From Chrysaora quinquecirrha (lineage: Eukaryota; Cnidaria; Scyphozoa; Semaeostomeae; Pelagiidae): 64,000 bases of DNA. Positions within the stretch are counted from its first letter, which is position 1, and every line of letters starts with the position of its first letter. The DNA is taken from positions 9,029,444-9,093,443 of the forward strand of contig JACTAT010000037.1 of the NCBI GenBank assembly GCA_014526335.1, read 5' to 3'. The notes beneath the pieces were generated by a model. The model saw only the letters and a program-made list of their open reading frames with translations, was not told the origin of the DNA and ran no database searches. The position numbers and the translations under genes were made by a program. Positions 1 to 11,700 of the stretch are shown here, in pieces.

Positions 1-150
1 GACTTATTACCTCCCTCCCACTCTTTCGGAAACAGCTTCTAACAACAACAACAACATACAGCAACCTGTTGTTGTGGTTGTTCGGGTAATTGTTGGTTGT
101 TGTTGGCGAATAGTACGACTCGTGTAATAAGTCTACTGTTCTGACACAGT

Positions 151-335
151 ATAAAGGCCTGGTTAGACAAGGAGACATGTCTCACGAGACATTTTGGCAC
201 GTGACATGTCCCCTCCATGTCTCCCAGTTCGGCCACACCAGAAACTTTGTAGTGTGCGACATAATTTCTAGCGATACACGAAAGTGTTTCTGGGACACGA
301 CAGACGGGGCATGTCTCCTAGTTTAGCTACGATTT
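151..335. repeat. MITE-like repeat, GGAGACATGTC family, copy 1
   Basis: AT-flanked element with ends resembling GGCCTGGTTAGACAAGGAGACATG and the inverse CATGTCTCCTAGTTTAGC. Related copies occur near 15718, 31860 and 50600. The interior contains short palindromic blocks and no coding potential. Confidence 0.55.
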
Positions 336-369
336 TAGTCATTGCTCATCATGACAAGTCTTTGATATT

Positions 370-930
370 TTAACAGGAAAGTTTCGGGAGACCAAGACCT
401 TCGTCTTTCATCATCAGCCAATGTGAGATACGGTTCACACCCTTTTCAATCCGACCAATGCAACAAATAGGAAAAGAACAAAATTTCTCATTGCCCCATG
501 ATATGAGACGGAGCTGTCTCGAAACGTTTTCCCGATAGACATTAAAGGCTTGTCGTGACAAGCGGTGATTATCATTTAACGTGCGTACAAGGGGCCTGGA
601 TTCTCAGAAATGCAACTTCTACCGCCCAAATGCTTAACGTACAAATGAACTAAGTATGGCCAGGTCAGTGTTTTTTTGTTTACAACTTTTCGACCCGAAT
701 AAGAGCAATAAATAAGAGACGAACTTTATTTCTCATTGCCCGATGATGGGAGACGGAGCGTTCCAACAACTTTGCCTCAATAAATATCAAAGGCTTGTCG
801 CAATAACCGGTGACTATCATTCTAAAGCGTTCAAGGGGCCAAATTCTCAGAAACGCAACTTTCTTCTTCACATAGCAATGAAAACAGGCGTGACTTGAGT
901 GTGGTAAGAGATTCTTCTTCATTCTTAATG
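370..930. repeat. Two diverged copies of a short dispersed repeat
   Basis: The stretch near 400-600 and the stretch near 720-860 share the order of blocks: a CTCATTGCCC-ATGAT-GAGACGGAGC segment, an AAAGGCTTGTCG segment, a GGTGA-TATCAT segment, then AGGGGCC and TCTCAGAAA-GCAACTT. This marks a local, diverged repeat rather than an exon. No gene is seen in 1-1053. Confidence 0.5.
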
Positions 931-1053
931 GCCTTAAATTCTTCCTGACTCTGTCTTATGCTTTAAGTACGAATGAGCTACGTTTGCTCTATTTTAAGTT
1001 CAACAGATTTCAATGTTTAAGAAAAAATATAAAACTGCTTTTTTGTTTCTTAC

Positions 1054-2394
1054 CAGTTCCAAAGTATCTTCTGAAGGCAGGCACTTCTCTGTAGAACACT
1101 CCTTGAGCTGTTACCTTCCAGTAAGTGCGGTTCACACAGCAAGGGCAAATTGTACGCCCAATGGAATGGCAGAGACCTTTGCTATAAGCTGAGAAAAGAA
1201 AAATGAACAAAAACTAAATATTACATGATTAAATTAGAAAAAATATAAAAGGTCCCCTAGAAGCCCAATCAAAAACACCTTTTCAACTCAGAGCCTCGTT
1301 TTCAAAATTCACGAATGTTCGTACAAAAGTTTTGACCCGAGACTCAGATTGAGTAACTTCATTTTAGTGTTGAGGCAAATTTCCACGCTTCTTGTCCTTA
1401 CGATGTTGATTTTATAGGGACAAAAAGTTTGAAAATCTATAAAGGATTTGTCCGTGAAAAATCGTTAGGGGTGAAATTCTACACCCTCAGCCATTCTTTA
1501 CGGTCAAATCCCTTATAACTTTTCAAATTTTAATCGCTACAAAACCAACATCGTAAGGATTAGAAGCGGAAAATTCTGCCGAAGCACTATAACGAATATA
1601 CTGAATTCCAATCTGATGTTGAAATGCTTCTGCGACACAGTTTTAAATTCTTTTGAAAACGAGGCCCTTAGTTGAAAAGGTGTATTGTACTTAAACGTGA
1701 ATAGTATTCAATACTATTAAAATATAATCATTTACCAATTTGGTAAATCCTGCATCCCACTTGGAAACTTTACGATTGAAATACTCACCACATCCTGGTG
1801 CAGGAGTTTCTCCACTCCACAATGCAGCACTCGTGTCAAGCTCTTTCTTCTTTTTCTTCAAAAGACCAATCATATCCAACATGTAAACCCTGTCTCCAAT
1901 TGCTTGAATACCCATCTCTTTCAAATGACCCTGTTAAACAAAGACAGTAATCAAATAAATCAAATTGATCATTTGTTAATCAGGTCATCTAGTAATTGGA
2001 AGGCAATGAATTGTTTGTCATCAAAATCATCACGATCACGATTATAGCAGAAACAACAATGCTATTGTACAAGGAATGCTTTGAAGGAAAGGTCATTGCC
2101 ATGTAAGAAACGCTATTACCAAGATGATCACAGGGGTGATGATGATAATGATTGATGATGATTGTGTCAATGATGAATACAATTTACCATCATGATCATG
2201 ATGGCAATTAAGCTGTTGATAATGGTATTGATTACAATGGTGATGATGATGGCATTGATCATCATGATAGTTATGATGATGTTTTGATGGTGGTGATGAT
2301 AATGATGTGTGATATGATATGCATGATCATCATCATGATCATCATTATTATTATCATGATCATCATGATGATCATCATCATCATCATCATCATT

Positions 2395-2427
<33 letters not shown>

Positions 2428-3906
2428 TATCATCATCATCAACCTCATCATCATCAACACAATATGTCACATGATCTATCCGAAATTGTTCATTCATACC
2501 TCGTTAAGCAGCATCAATGCTCTTCCAGTAATCTTATTTGCTAAGAAAACTTCATTCAAATAACCAAGTCCAACTCTTTCAACAAAGTTGTTGATAACCT
2601 CTTCTGGGGTCCATCCTTTCAAGCAAACATAATAAGAATCAATCAAATAGTTTTTGAGGTTTTCTGCTTGGGGTACTCAAAAACCACAAATATTCGCTGC
2701 AAATATATGTCCCTGATAAGGGGGGTAGCTGTTGCAACGAAACATGAGATACACGCTTTTTTTTATAAGGAACCTACCTCATGGCCTAGTTCTTAAAGTT
2801 CCTTATTTTTGGATCTCTTTTGAGGCAATTGTAGTTCAAAAAGTTCCTTAATAGTTCCTTAATTTTAACTGCACATACAGTGGTCTTAACAATAAAAGAG
2901 AGACACTTGCATGCGAGCAAAGCTCGAAACTACTCAAGGAAACATTTGATACATGCTTAACGTACAATTTATGTGATTTTCGACTGCAAATGAATGGAAC
3001 CAGCTTTCTAATTCTTGATTATTTGCAGTGATAAAACTATTCAACAATAAAAAAGTTCTTTAGTTATTTTCTCTCTAGTAGTATAAGTTCTTTAAATTTT
3101 CGGGCCTTCTACATGTAGGTTCCTTATAAAATGGTTCCTTATAAAAAAAAGCGTGTAATCTGACTTCAAGAGTTGGCCATACAGTTTTGTGAAAATTTGC
3201 CACGTTACACATTTCAGAATGACCATTGATCATCGCACTCTACAACAGCTGCGGTGAATTCGGGATCATATTTTGGGAAGATCTATGACACAAAGGGTTT
3301 CCTCTGCACTGAGCCCCTAGGTATATTTTGGCGCAATCTTACGTGCAGAAAATTGGCCAAATTCGCCCTGGTACAACAGGGCTTGGGTTTGCAAAATGAA
3401 CACTTTTGCCCCTCTATCTGATACTGGGCACCATGCTGGACACACACTTGGATTTCATATGTCACATCATATCATTTTCCTGGGGGCAAAGCGACAAACC
3501 CATTAAATAAACTATTTGACATTTTTTATGGACAACCTAGAAAAAAACGTTAAAAAATCGGCAAATGAAATAGCTTCATAAAGAACTCGACAAAATAACA
3601 CTCATTTATACAGAATACAAATAAAAATTAACCTATAGGTATTGAACATAAGAAAGGCGAAATATTAGTCTAGATAGTTAGCAAAATGTTGGGGCGTTGC
3701 CCAAATTTAGGCCCTTTTTTAAAATGGAGCATGACAAATTAGCACGTACTTGCTACTTGTTGAGCATCTAAATCGATGATATAATTTTCAATTCCTGAAG
3801 TTGCAGATGGTTGGGAAGTGATTGCGCCACCTTTTCCCGCTTCCATCGTGTGTGTTTCTCCTGAAATAACGTTGTAATCTCTTTTCTTTACTTCAACAGC
3901 TGCCAT
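1054..3906 (-). CDS. SAM-domain protein, 5' part of gene (four exons, runs off left edge)
   Basis: Four exons join in phase on the minus strand: 3750-3906 (start codon at 3904-3906), 2500-2663, 1789-1930 and 1054-1188. Donors are GTACGT, GTATGA, GTGAGT and GTAAGA; every acceptor ends in AG. The first exon gives about 52 residues beginning MAAVEVKKRD with no recognised domain. Exons two and three together form a sterile alpha motif: GWTPEEVINNFVERVGLG, then an F..NKITGRALMLLNE stretch, then GHLKEMGIQAIGDRV and a Lys-rich end. SAM domains mediate protein-protein association. Exon four encodes a Cys-containing segment (ICPCC) followed by YWKVTAQGVFYRE, which I cannot assign to a family. The reading frame leaves 1054 in phase 1, and no further exon is visible in 1-1053, so the 3' part lies outside the window. 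Identity beyond 'SAM-domain protein' is unknown. Confidence 0.72.
2160..2460. repeat. ATG/ATC trinucleotide microsatellite
   Basis: Degenerate then near-perfect ATC/ATG repeats in an intron of the SAM-domain gene. Long open frames here (poly-Ile, poly-Asp or poly-Met) are artefacts of the trinucleotide repeat. Confidence 0.9.
2752..3155. mobile_element. TA-target MITE, 'TTTATAAG' family, copy 1
   Basis: Termini CACGCTTTTTTTTATAAGG and CCTTATAAAAAAAAGCGTG are inverted repeats. TA dinucleotides flank both sides (2750-2751 and 3156-3157), consistent with a TA target duplication. The interior repeats 'AAGTTCCTTA'-like blocks. It lies in the first intron of the SAM-domain gene. No coding capacity. 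Confidence 0.8.
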
Positions 3907-6900
3907 TTTTTGCTTTCAAAAGATTTGATTGTTTTCCAGTTTGATCATGATCTGATTCATCATTGATCACGCCTTGATCATAAGTCCGGGCTGGTCCGGT
4001 CCCGGCGGAATGCTTCCAGGCGGAGATAGAGAACAGAAAGAAAAATAACTGCCTATTGAAAAAAAAAATAAAGCTCAGTACCCAGGGGGTTCTTAGAAAT
4101 AATTTGAGTATGGGTATATGACGCCCATATATGTGCCGGGTTTTTGGTCCTGAAATTCTATAAAGCCTTGCGGCTCCCCACTGCTATTACCTACAGTATA
4201 ATGATATAATATTCCCATGTTTTCATTATAAAAATGGATGGGATAGGTCTGTAAAATCTCGGAGCACAATCCCGTCCATCCGTCCATCCATAAGTCATGT
4301 ATCCCTCGGCTAAGTGATTCTTGAGATCAGCCATTAGTGCTTTTGAAAGAAGTCGATCCCCGAGTCGATCATGGATAACGATTTTGATCACAAGTCCGGA
4401 TTCCGGATAGACCAGAAATTAGTGTTCCGGTCAACCAGTAATTTGTGGGCCATCTTAAAATACAGAAAAGGGAACGAACGAGGAAATGTGAAATGGAATA
4501 ATGGAACGTGGAATGGATTGATGGGACCATGGAATAGATTGATGGAAAGGCAGAATGGCTTGATAATGTAATAATTACAGATATCAGATAATAGCACAGG
4601 TGAAATCGAAAAACTAAATGGAATTTTTGACAAAGTACGTTGTTTTTGTGCCAGGTCATAAACAATTCTCGGCAAAACATTTTTTGCTCGTCCTTTTTCA
4701 AAAAGATCTTACAATATGATAGCTTCAATAAAATCATTTATCATTTAAACATAACGCAACGAACGTTGCAATTCCGCCAGGCAATGTTTTGTGACGTAGC
4801 CAGTTGTTCAAACATTGCATGATAAGAATTGTTTGACACGTTTGACACGTTTGATCATTTGGATGGGACCAAAGTGACTGCTCTCGAAATCTGGAGAAAG
4901 TTTGATCAGAAAAGAAAACACAGAAATCTGAAACTCATTTTCTCAACAGTAAATAATCAAAATGATAACAATAACTAGCGCAAATAAGCTATCGAAGGCC
5001 TTAAAAGTACACAAAATTTTCTTAATAACTGAGAATACAAGGCAATCAAACATAACTCTTATTGTCTATTTCTATTTGCTTCGATTAGGTGAATCACACT
5101 AAGCTAAAGCATCAGCTACTTAATATTACGATCAAACGTTCAATACAATTTATTTTTAACACTTGAAGTCGATTTTCTAATTAAACCAAGAAGCTAATTA
5201 CATAATTCATGTTAAAGTAGAAGCAAGTAGCATGATTATGCAAATTTCGTGTCAACTTGAACTTTTAGCACGGCCTTCTAAAAACAGTGCTCTTGGAAGA
5301 GGGGAGAGAAATGCGAATGCAGTGAGAAAGTAGACATATTTTGGGGTTCACCACTGAAACGTGGGCATGCACCTGGGGTACAAAGTGAGGTACAAAGGAG
5401 CGTGGTCTCTTATAAGGGATACAAAGTATTTCAAAAGACTTTAAGATCTCATTCAGTGTATTCAACAGTGTAAAGGGTTTAATCCCAAAAGTTATGGCTC
5501 AAAATACGCCTTACACCAAAGCGTAAGTGACACTCATACGCTTCCTTCAAAATCAATGTTACTGACCGGACACCGACGCGAAGTCTGACTAGAAGTTACA
5601 CGCTCAACTCACGTGCAATAGCAGAAAAAGAACGAGTTTTACCCTCACCTATACCTCTAGCTGAAATAAAGTTTCGATGAGATCCCCAATAGCTGAGAGC
5701 TAAGTAAAGGATTTTCGAGTCAGCCCCAGTTACCTTGAGTTAAGTCAGTAATTTGAGTAGCAGGACCATCGAAACACTTGCACCTTTATGTAACTGTTTC
5801 AATAAAATGAATTTTCTTATGCACTATTTAGTTCACTGTAGCTCAAAAATCTTATGAAGGAACTCTGTGATTTTAGTACCCCTGGTCTAGTGCTCCTCTT
5901 CAGACCACTCGGAACCACTAAAGCCAGTGCTAACTTAATTCTTCGACAGTGGTCACTCCCATCCACTATATTCTAGTCGTTGTTGCTGTTACAAGACTTA
6001 TTAACTGCAAAGCAAGTACTAGATTTCTACCTGCAAGATTTAAAGGTTTTTCAGCTGTCACCTTTAGAACCAATTCTGAGCCAGCTAAACCATGAAACCC
6101 ATCTTATAAATATTGTCTCGAGTTCAGATAGTAAATCGAGGCTTAATGCACCCTCAGCAACAGCTCTAATATCTTGCAAATCAATTTTATTATTTTTAAT
6201 GAAGCCAACCTTCTTTCGGGGCAAGCCATGCTTTCCACCCCATTCTCCTACCTGGCGACGGAGAATATTTCTGTGGAGGGGAGGGCTACAAAGAGAAAAT
6301 TTGCCTACCAAGCGAGTGGCTTTCACTGAGCAACCTTCCATAAAGCCTTAGGGGTAAAACGTTTGTTCATATTATCGCTTTTTTGCAACATTTAGCGATC
6401 TATACCCAACATCTTCGTCGCAAAGTGCAAGCGAGAAGCCGAAGAAAACGCCACTGTCCAACCAAATTCTACCGAAGAAAATACAGCTTGTGCCCGACGG
6501 ACAAAATATCGTTATATCTTTTGAAAGAAGTCGACTTCGGTGAATGTTGAACAAAGGGCATAATTTTTCCAAAATTCGTTACTGGTTTTCTTTCTTTTGT
6601 TAAGGGGTAAGAAAAACACCATAATCTCGGGGCATTTCACTATTCAGAAAGACGTATGAGATTTCCATCAAAACAAAGGGATTTGAAAGAGATTTCCATA
6701 AATACAATAAGATTTCTAGTAAGGGTGTGTGGGGTTTCCAAGGAGTGAATTGCTCCTTAAACATAACAGCTTATGAATGAATAGTAATTTGTGTATCAGC
6801 TAAGTAGAAAGAATGAAACTGAAGGGTAAAATAAAAGAACAAATATCATGATCCAAGGGGACAAGGGGTAGCTAAGAGGGGGTAGCTAAGAGGGGTAGTT

Positions 6901-7825
6901 TCGTCCTTCTCTCTTCGAGTAGAAGAAAAAAATTATGGTCGAGCACAGTTTATACGCTCTGGCTTTAACTATTTCCCTAAAAAGCACCGATAAATACTCT
7001 CTAAAGAATCACCACAAACTGCTATCATTCGAGTCTACAAGTCCTGATGCTCACTAGAAGAACGAGGAAGAGCAAGGGGGGGCATATAAATGAACCATTA
7101 AGTTCAAAGGATTGAGAATCGCAGTTATTGGCGATACAGTATTTAACATTTAGATTGAATTCAAAGAACATAAAAACCAACTATGAACGAACAATGAGGA
7201 AATATGAATGGGAAAAATTCAACCCATAACAGGGTTACCACCGCTTGCATAAAACGTTTTAGCCAAGAGAGACCAAACCCAAATGTGGGACAGTTGGGGG
7301 GGGTATGTGGTCATAAGAAAGAACCCAGGAGACGGAGATGGAGTCTAGACTTCAAACTCATAATGCAGAAGCAATGCAAAATAACACAACCGAATTTCAA
7401 CTTTGTAAAGTTGAATAGCATTTTTAACCGATATTTGAACAGATATTTCTGTTGAACAGATGTTTATGATGTCAAGGTGGTACCATCGGAGGTGCCTATT
7501 CAGCGTTCTGGCTAGTACGTGATGACCTCACACACAGAAGGATCATGCGGTTGGCAATTTCTCTGCATTGTTATTCATAGCTGATCACCATTTTGGTGCA
7601 GGCATCAAATCAAATATTCAACCAGCACAAATCTCATCACAGATACGCTGGCACCACTCTAGTTTAAAAGATAAACCAATCTTCGCGCTGGCTCTTAGAA
7701 CGTATTTAGCATATTCTTTTTTACTTGCGATTCTCTAATATAAAAGCAGACAAAACAAAACTAAAAATAAGTTTAATACAAATAAAAATTTCTCTACACC
7801 GATTCTAAAATCAAAAAGCAATTAA
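3907..7825. other. Intergenic region between SAM-domain gene and DIDO1-like gene
   Basis: No supported gene. Open frames here are short, lack splice-compatible context and show no recognisable domains. The region holds a repeat of the '(C)CCAGGGGGT...TATGGG' type at about 4080-4310. It also holds a roughly 115-bp dispersed repeat at about 6635-6755 that recurs at about 36035-36165. Upstream control sequences of the SAM gene presumably lie at the left end, but no motif is clear. Confidence 0.6.
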
Positions 7826-8719
7826 CTACCGCCACTGATAACCACGCCCCCTGTCTTGGCCCCCTTGATACCCTCCTGACCCCTTGTGCTCGTCCCATGA
7901 TCGATCTGATGATCTTGCGTCCCTTTGATAGTTTTCATAATTCGAATAATCTCCATGGTAATTGTAGTCATTTTTATAATCATATTGTCCAGAACGGTAG
8001 TCTCGTTGCCATGAATCATGGTCTCGATCTCGATCAGTCCAATCAGAATTATTTGTAGAGCGAGAGTCATAATTATAACGGTCATTCCAATTCGAATCAT
8101 AACTTGACCTTTGACCTGAGTTACCTCTATAGTCTGCATCATGACCTCTGGGGTATGACCCTTGCCACTGATAATTATTTGAGTAGTTATCGTATGTATT
8201 TTGATAATAACTATCTTGCTGATTACCCTGTCCGGCTGCTGTATGAGTTCTGGCGTCACCCTCGGTTCGATATTGTCCATATTGATCATATTGTTGATAA
8301 TAATTACTTGATCCTCCTGCTGTCGCCGCTGCTGCTTCAGCGGGCTTACTCTCTATATTCGATGCGGTGCTGTGCGCTTGACTCATGACTGGATCCTCCG
8401 TAGTTTTCGAGGCTGCTTGATGTGCATCCAAAGTCCCCTTGTATGCCGACAATCGGCCATCCTGGCCGGTAACAGGGCTTGATAACTGGCTCTGCGCCCG
8501 GAGACTCGGACTGTCGGTACTCGATGAAGTCGAGGATCCTTGCGATACAATTGGTTGAAGTCGAGGACTCGCGTTCGAGCGGGGGTCTACTAAATTACTT
8601 GAAGCGAACGACGCAAAACTAGTATTTCGGCGATCGGATGAGTTATCTGGTAGGCGAATAGGAGGAAGCTCCGGCATCTTTGACTCTTGTTTTTTCGTCA
8701 CTTCCAAAGGAAACGGGAG
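7826..8719 (-). CDS. DIDO1: DIDO1-like exon 21: Tyr/Asn/Gln-rich C-terminus
   Basis: The terminal exon enters in phase 0 ([11 protein letters not shown]) and stops with TAG at 7826-7828. After a Ser/Ala-rich first half, the second half is strongly Tyr/Asn/Gln/Asp/Arg/Gly rich: [12 protein letters not shown], then many Y-D, S-Y and N-Y units, ending in GRGYQWR. This composition resembles prion-like, phase-separating C-termini of RNA-associated proteins. A weak ATTAAA polyadenylation-like signal lies about 50 nt beyond the stop (near 7770). Confidence 0.85.
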   Translation of the reverse strand, partial: LPFPLEVTKKQESKMPELPPIRLPDNSSDRRNTSFASFASSNLVDPRSNASPRLQPIVSQGSSTSSSTDSPSLRAQSQLSSPVTGQDGRLSAYKGTLDAHQAASKTTEDPVMSQAHSTASNIESKPAEAAAATAGGSSNYYQQYDQYGQYRTEGDARTHTAAGQGNQQDSYYQNTYDNYSNNYQWQGSYPRGHDADYRGNSGQRSSYDSNWNDRYNYDSRSTNNSDWTDRDRDHDSWQRDYRSGQYDYKNDYNYHGDYSNYENYQRDARSSDRSWDEHKGSGGYQGGQDRGRGYQWR

Positions 8720-11700
8720 CTGTAATTGAGAATCAAAAGATCATTAGCAAGTACTGCAGGAAATCAGGGTATCCAATGAGTAGAAATTCAGAAAGGGCTT
8801 CACATTAGTGAGCCTTTTGGCGGAACAAAATTACAGAATCGCCAAGGAAAAGGGAAATACTATAGACATAATACAATAACGTTTTTCATCTGACACTCCT
8901 AGTAGTAAAAAGCATCAGAAATAGACCTAAACAACTGACCGCAACGAAATATATATCAACGGGATCGGAATCAGACATTCAGAATTCTGAAGCTTGATTG
9001 GTATTGTGTCTTGAACACCAGTCAGCTTACAGGGTATAGCGAGATGACCAACAGAATTAGATGCAGAGTCCAAGTGAGAAAAAGAACTCTCTCTATGGTC
9101 TATCTGTACAAAACTGGCCTTTTGGTTTCAATAAAGATGGATCTAAAGACCCCAAAATGAGAAATTTGAAACACTGATATTGCTCTCCCAATTATTATTA
9201 TTCTGAACCAATCTGTAAAGAAACTTTTGCACAGTTTTGGTTATAAAGTAGATTGTGTCGAACGGTATAGAATTGTGTTAAATTGTTTGTTCTTTTTGCC
9301 TTATTTTGATGGAAACTTGATGGAAGGCGCTTCTTCATCAGCATCAATGCAAACAAGAAAATCGCAGTTGTAAACTGTATTCCAAACAAATTTTTAAAAC
9401 CCCAAAGGCACCCAATAGCATATAGATGTGCCTGATTCATATAGGTGTCGCTTGCAAAAGATCACATAAACAACTGGGCACATAGTAGAAGTTTTACAAG
9501 TGTACATACGTTTGGTTTGTCGATCTTCTTCAAAGCACTTGGCAATGAAATATCTTCAATCAAATCCAAAACAAATTCATCTTCCGGATCGTAAGGTTCT
9601 TCTCCGGTTGATTGCTTTGCCGTGTCTTTGGTTCCGGTATCCGGACCTTTAATGTCGGTTTCTATTACATCCTCTGGATCATACGGTTCGTCTCCCTCGC
9701 CTGGATCATACGGTTCGTCTCCCTCGCTTGGTTTAGGCTGCGGTTCTGAAATATCACCAGCCCGCGTCGTTTCTGTTTGGGTTGCCAACACAGTAGAACT
9801 CTGAGCTGCTGGCAAGCTCTGGGTTGTAGACATAGCAGTATGTTGAGAGGAGGTCGTTGGCATTGTCTGCGACGACACGATAGAGGTTTGAAATGAGTCC
9901 GGTTTGTCGAATGGTTCATCTTCAGGATCGTATGGTTCGTCTTCTGCTGCGTCATTTGTCGTACCAGAGGAGGGTTGTAAGGAAGAGGACGGCTGCAGAG
10001 AAGAAGAGGTCTGCAGAGAAGAAACGGTCTGCAGAGAAGACGCTGGTTGCAGCGAAGATGGGGTCAGGAGAGCTGACGATGGCAGTGAAACCGAAGGCTG
10101 CAGAGAGGATTTCAGAGGGGAGGTTGTCTGCAGGGACGATGGTGGCAGAAGAGATGACGATGGCTGCAGTGAAATCGATGGTGGCAGAGAGGAGTGGAGC
10201 GAAGAAGACGGCTGGACAGAAGACGAGAACTGCTGAGACAACGGCTGCAGTGTAGCCGAAGGAATGGATGCTGCTGTGGCAGGATGTGATGCTTGCTGTC
10301 CCACAGTGTACAGGCCAATCGGTATACTCTGAGCTGAAGACATGGCTTGAGCTTGTGGCACACCGCCGGCAGAGATTCCTTGTTGAAATGCGGGCTGGTT
10401 TTGAATCTGAGATGATGTAAGCGTTGAGTTGCTACTTCCTACCATGAAAGGAGTGCTTGACGTCGCTGATGGAGCACTGCTTTGGACTGCAGTGAATAAA
10501 TTCGTTGCTAGTGTTACTGGGGTACTGACGCTGGGGGATTTTGATAAAATTTCAGCAGATTTGTTTCCTTTCATTTGTGCTTGAATCTACAAAAAGGATA
10601 ATTTATTTATTAATATACTGAAATAATTTAATTAATTTATTAATATACTGAAATAGAAAACCTGTATTAATAGAATACAACCTTGGTTAACCTGTATTAA
10701 TAGCAAACACCCTGGGTTAACCTGTATTAAAAGCATATAATCTGGGTTAACTTGTAATGATAGCAAATAACCTGGGTTAACCTGTATTTACCTGGGTTAG
10801 CCTGTATTAATAGGATATAAAGTTGGTTAACCTGTATTAATAGCATATAACCTGGGTTAACCTATATAATTGTATATAACCTGGATTGACCTGTATTAAT
10901 AGTATATAACCTGGGTTAACCTATATTAATAGCATATAACCTGGGTTAACCTGTATTAATAGCATAAAACTTAGGTAAACCTGTATCAATAGCAAACGAC
11001 CTGGGTTAACCTGTATTAAAAGCATATAATCTCGGTTAACTTGTAATAATAGCAAACGACCTGGGTTAACCTGTATTAAAAGCATATAATCTCGGTTAAC
11101 TTGTAATAATAGCAAACGACCTGGGTTAACCTGTATTAAAAGCATATAATCTCGGTTAACTTGTAATAATAGCAAATAACCTTGGTTAACCTGTATTAAC
11201 CTGGGTTAACATGTATCAATAGCATAAGACCCTGGCTAGCCTATATTAATAGCATTAAACCTGGGTTAACCTGTATTAATAGCATATAACCTGGGTTAAC
11301 CTGTCTTTATAGCATAGTACCTGGGTAAACCTGTATCAATAGCATATAAGCTGGGTTAACTTGTATTAATAGCACACAACCTGGGTTAACCTGTATTAAT
11401 AGCATACAACCTGGGTTAACCTGTATAATAGCACACAACCTGGGTTAACCTGTATAATAGCACACAACCTGGGTTAACCTGTATAATAGCACACAACCCG
11501 GGTTAACCTGTATTGATAGCAAATAACCTGGGTTAACCGGTATAAATAGCATAAATCCTGGGTTAACCTGTCTTTATAGCATAGTACCTGGGTAAACCTG
11601 TATCAATAGCACACAACCTGGGTTAACCTGTATAATAGCACACAACCTGGGTTAACCTGTATAATAGCACACAACCTGGGTTAACCTGTATAATAGCACA

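Noticed and set aside
2284..2544. Poly-Ile and poly-Asp open reading frames
   Set aside because: Produced by an ATC/ATG microsatellite; same for 29349-29894, 57595-57807 and 58241-58486.
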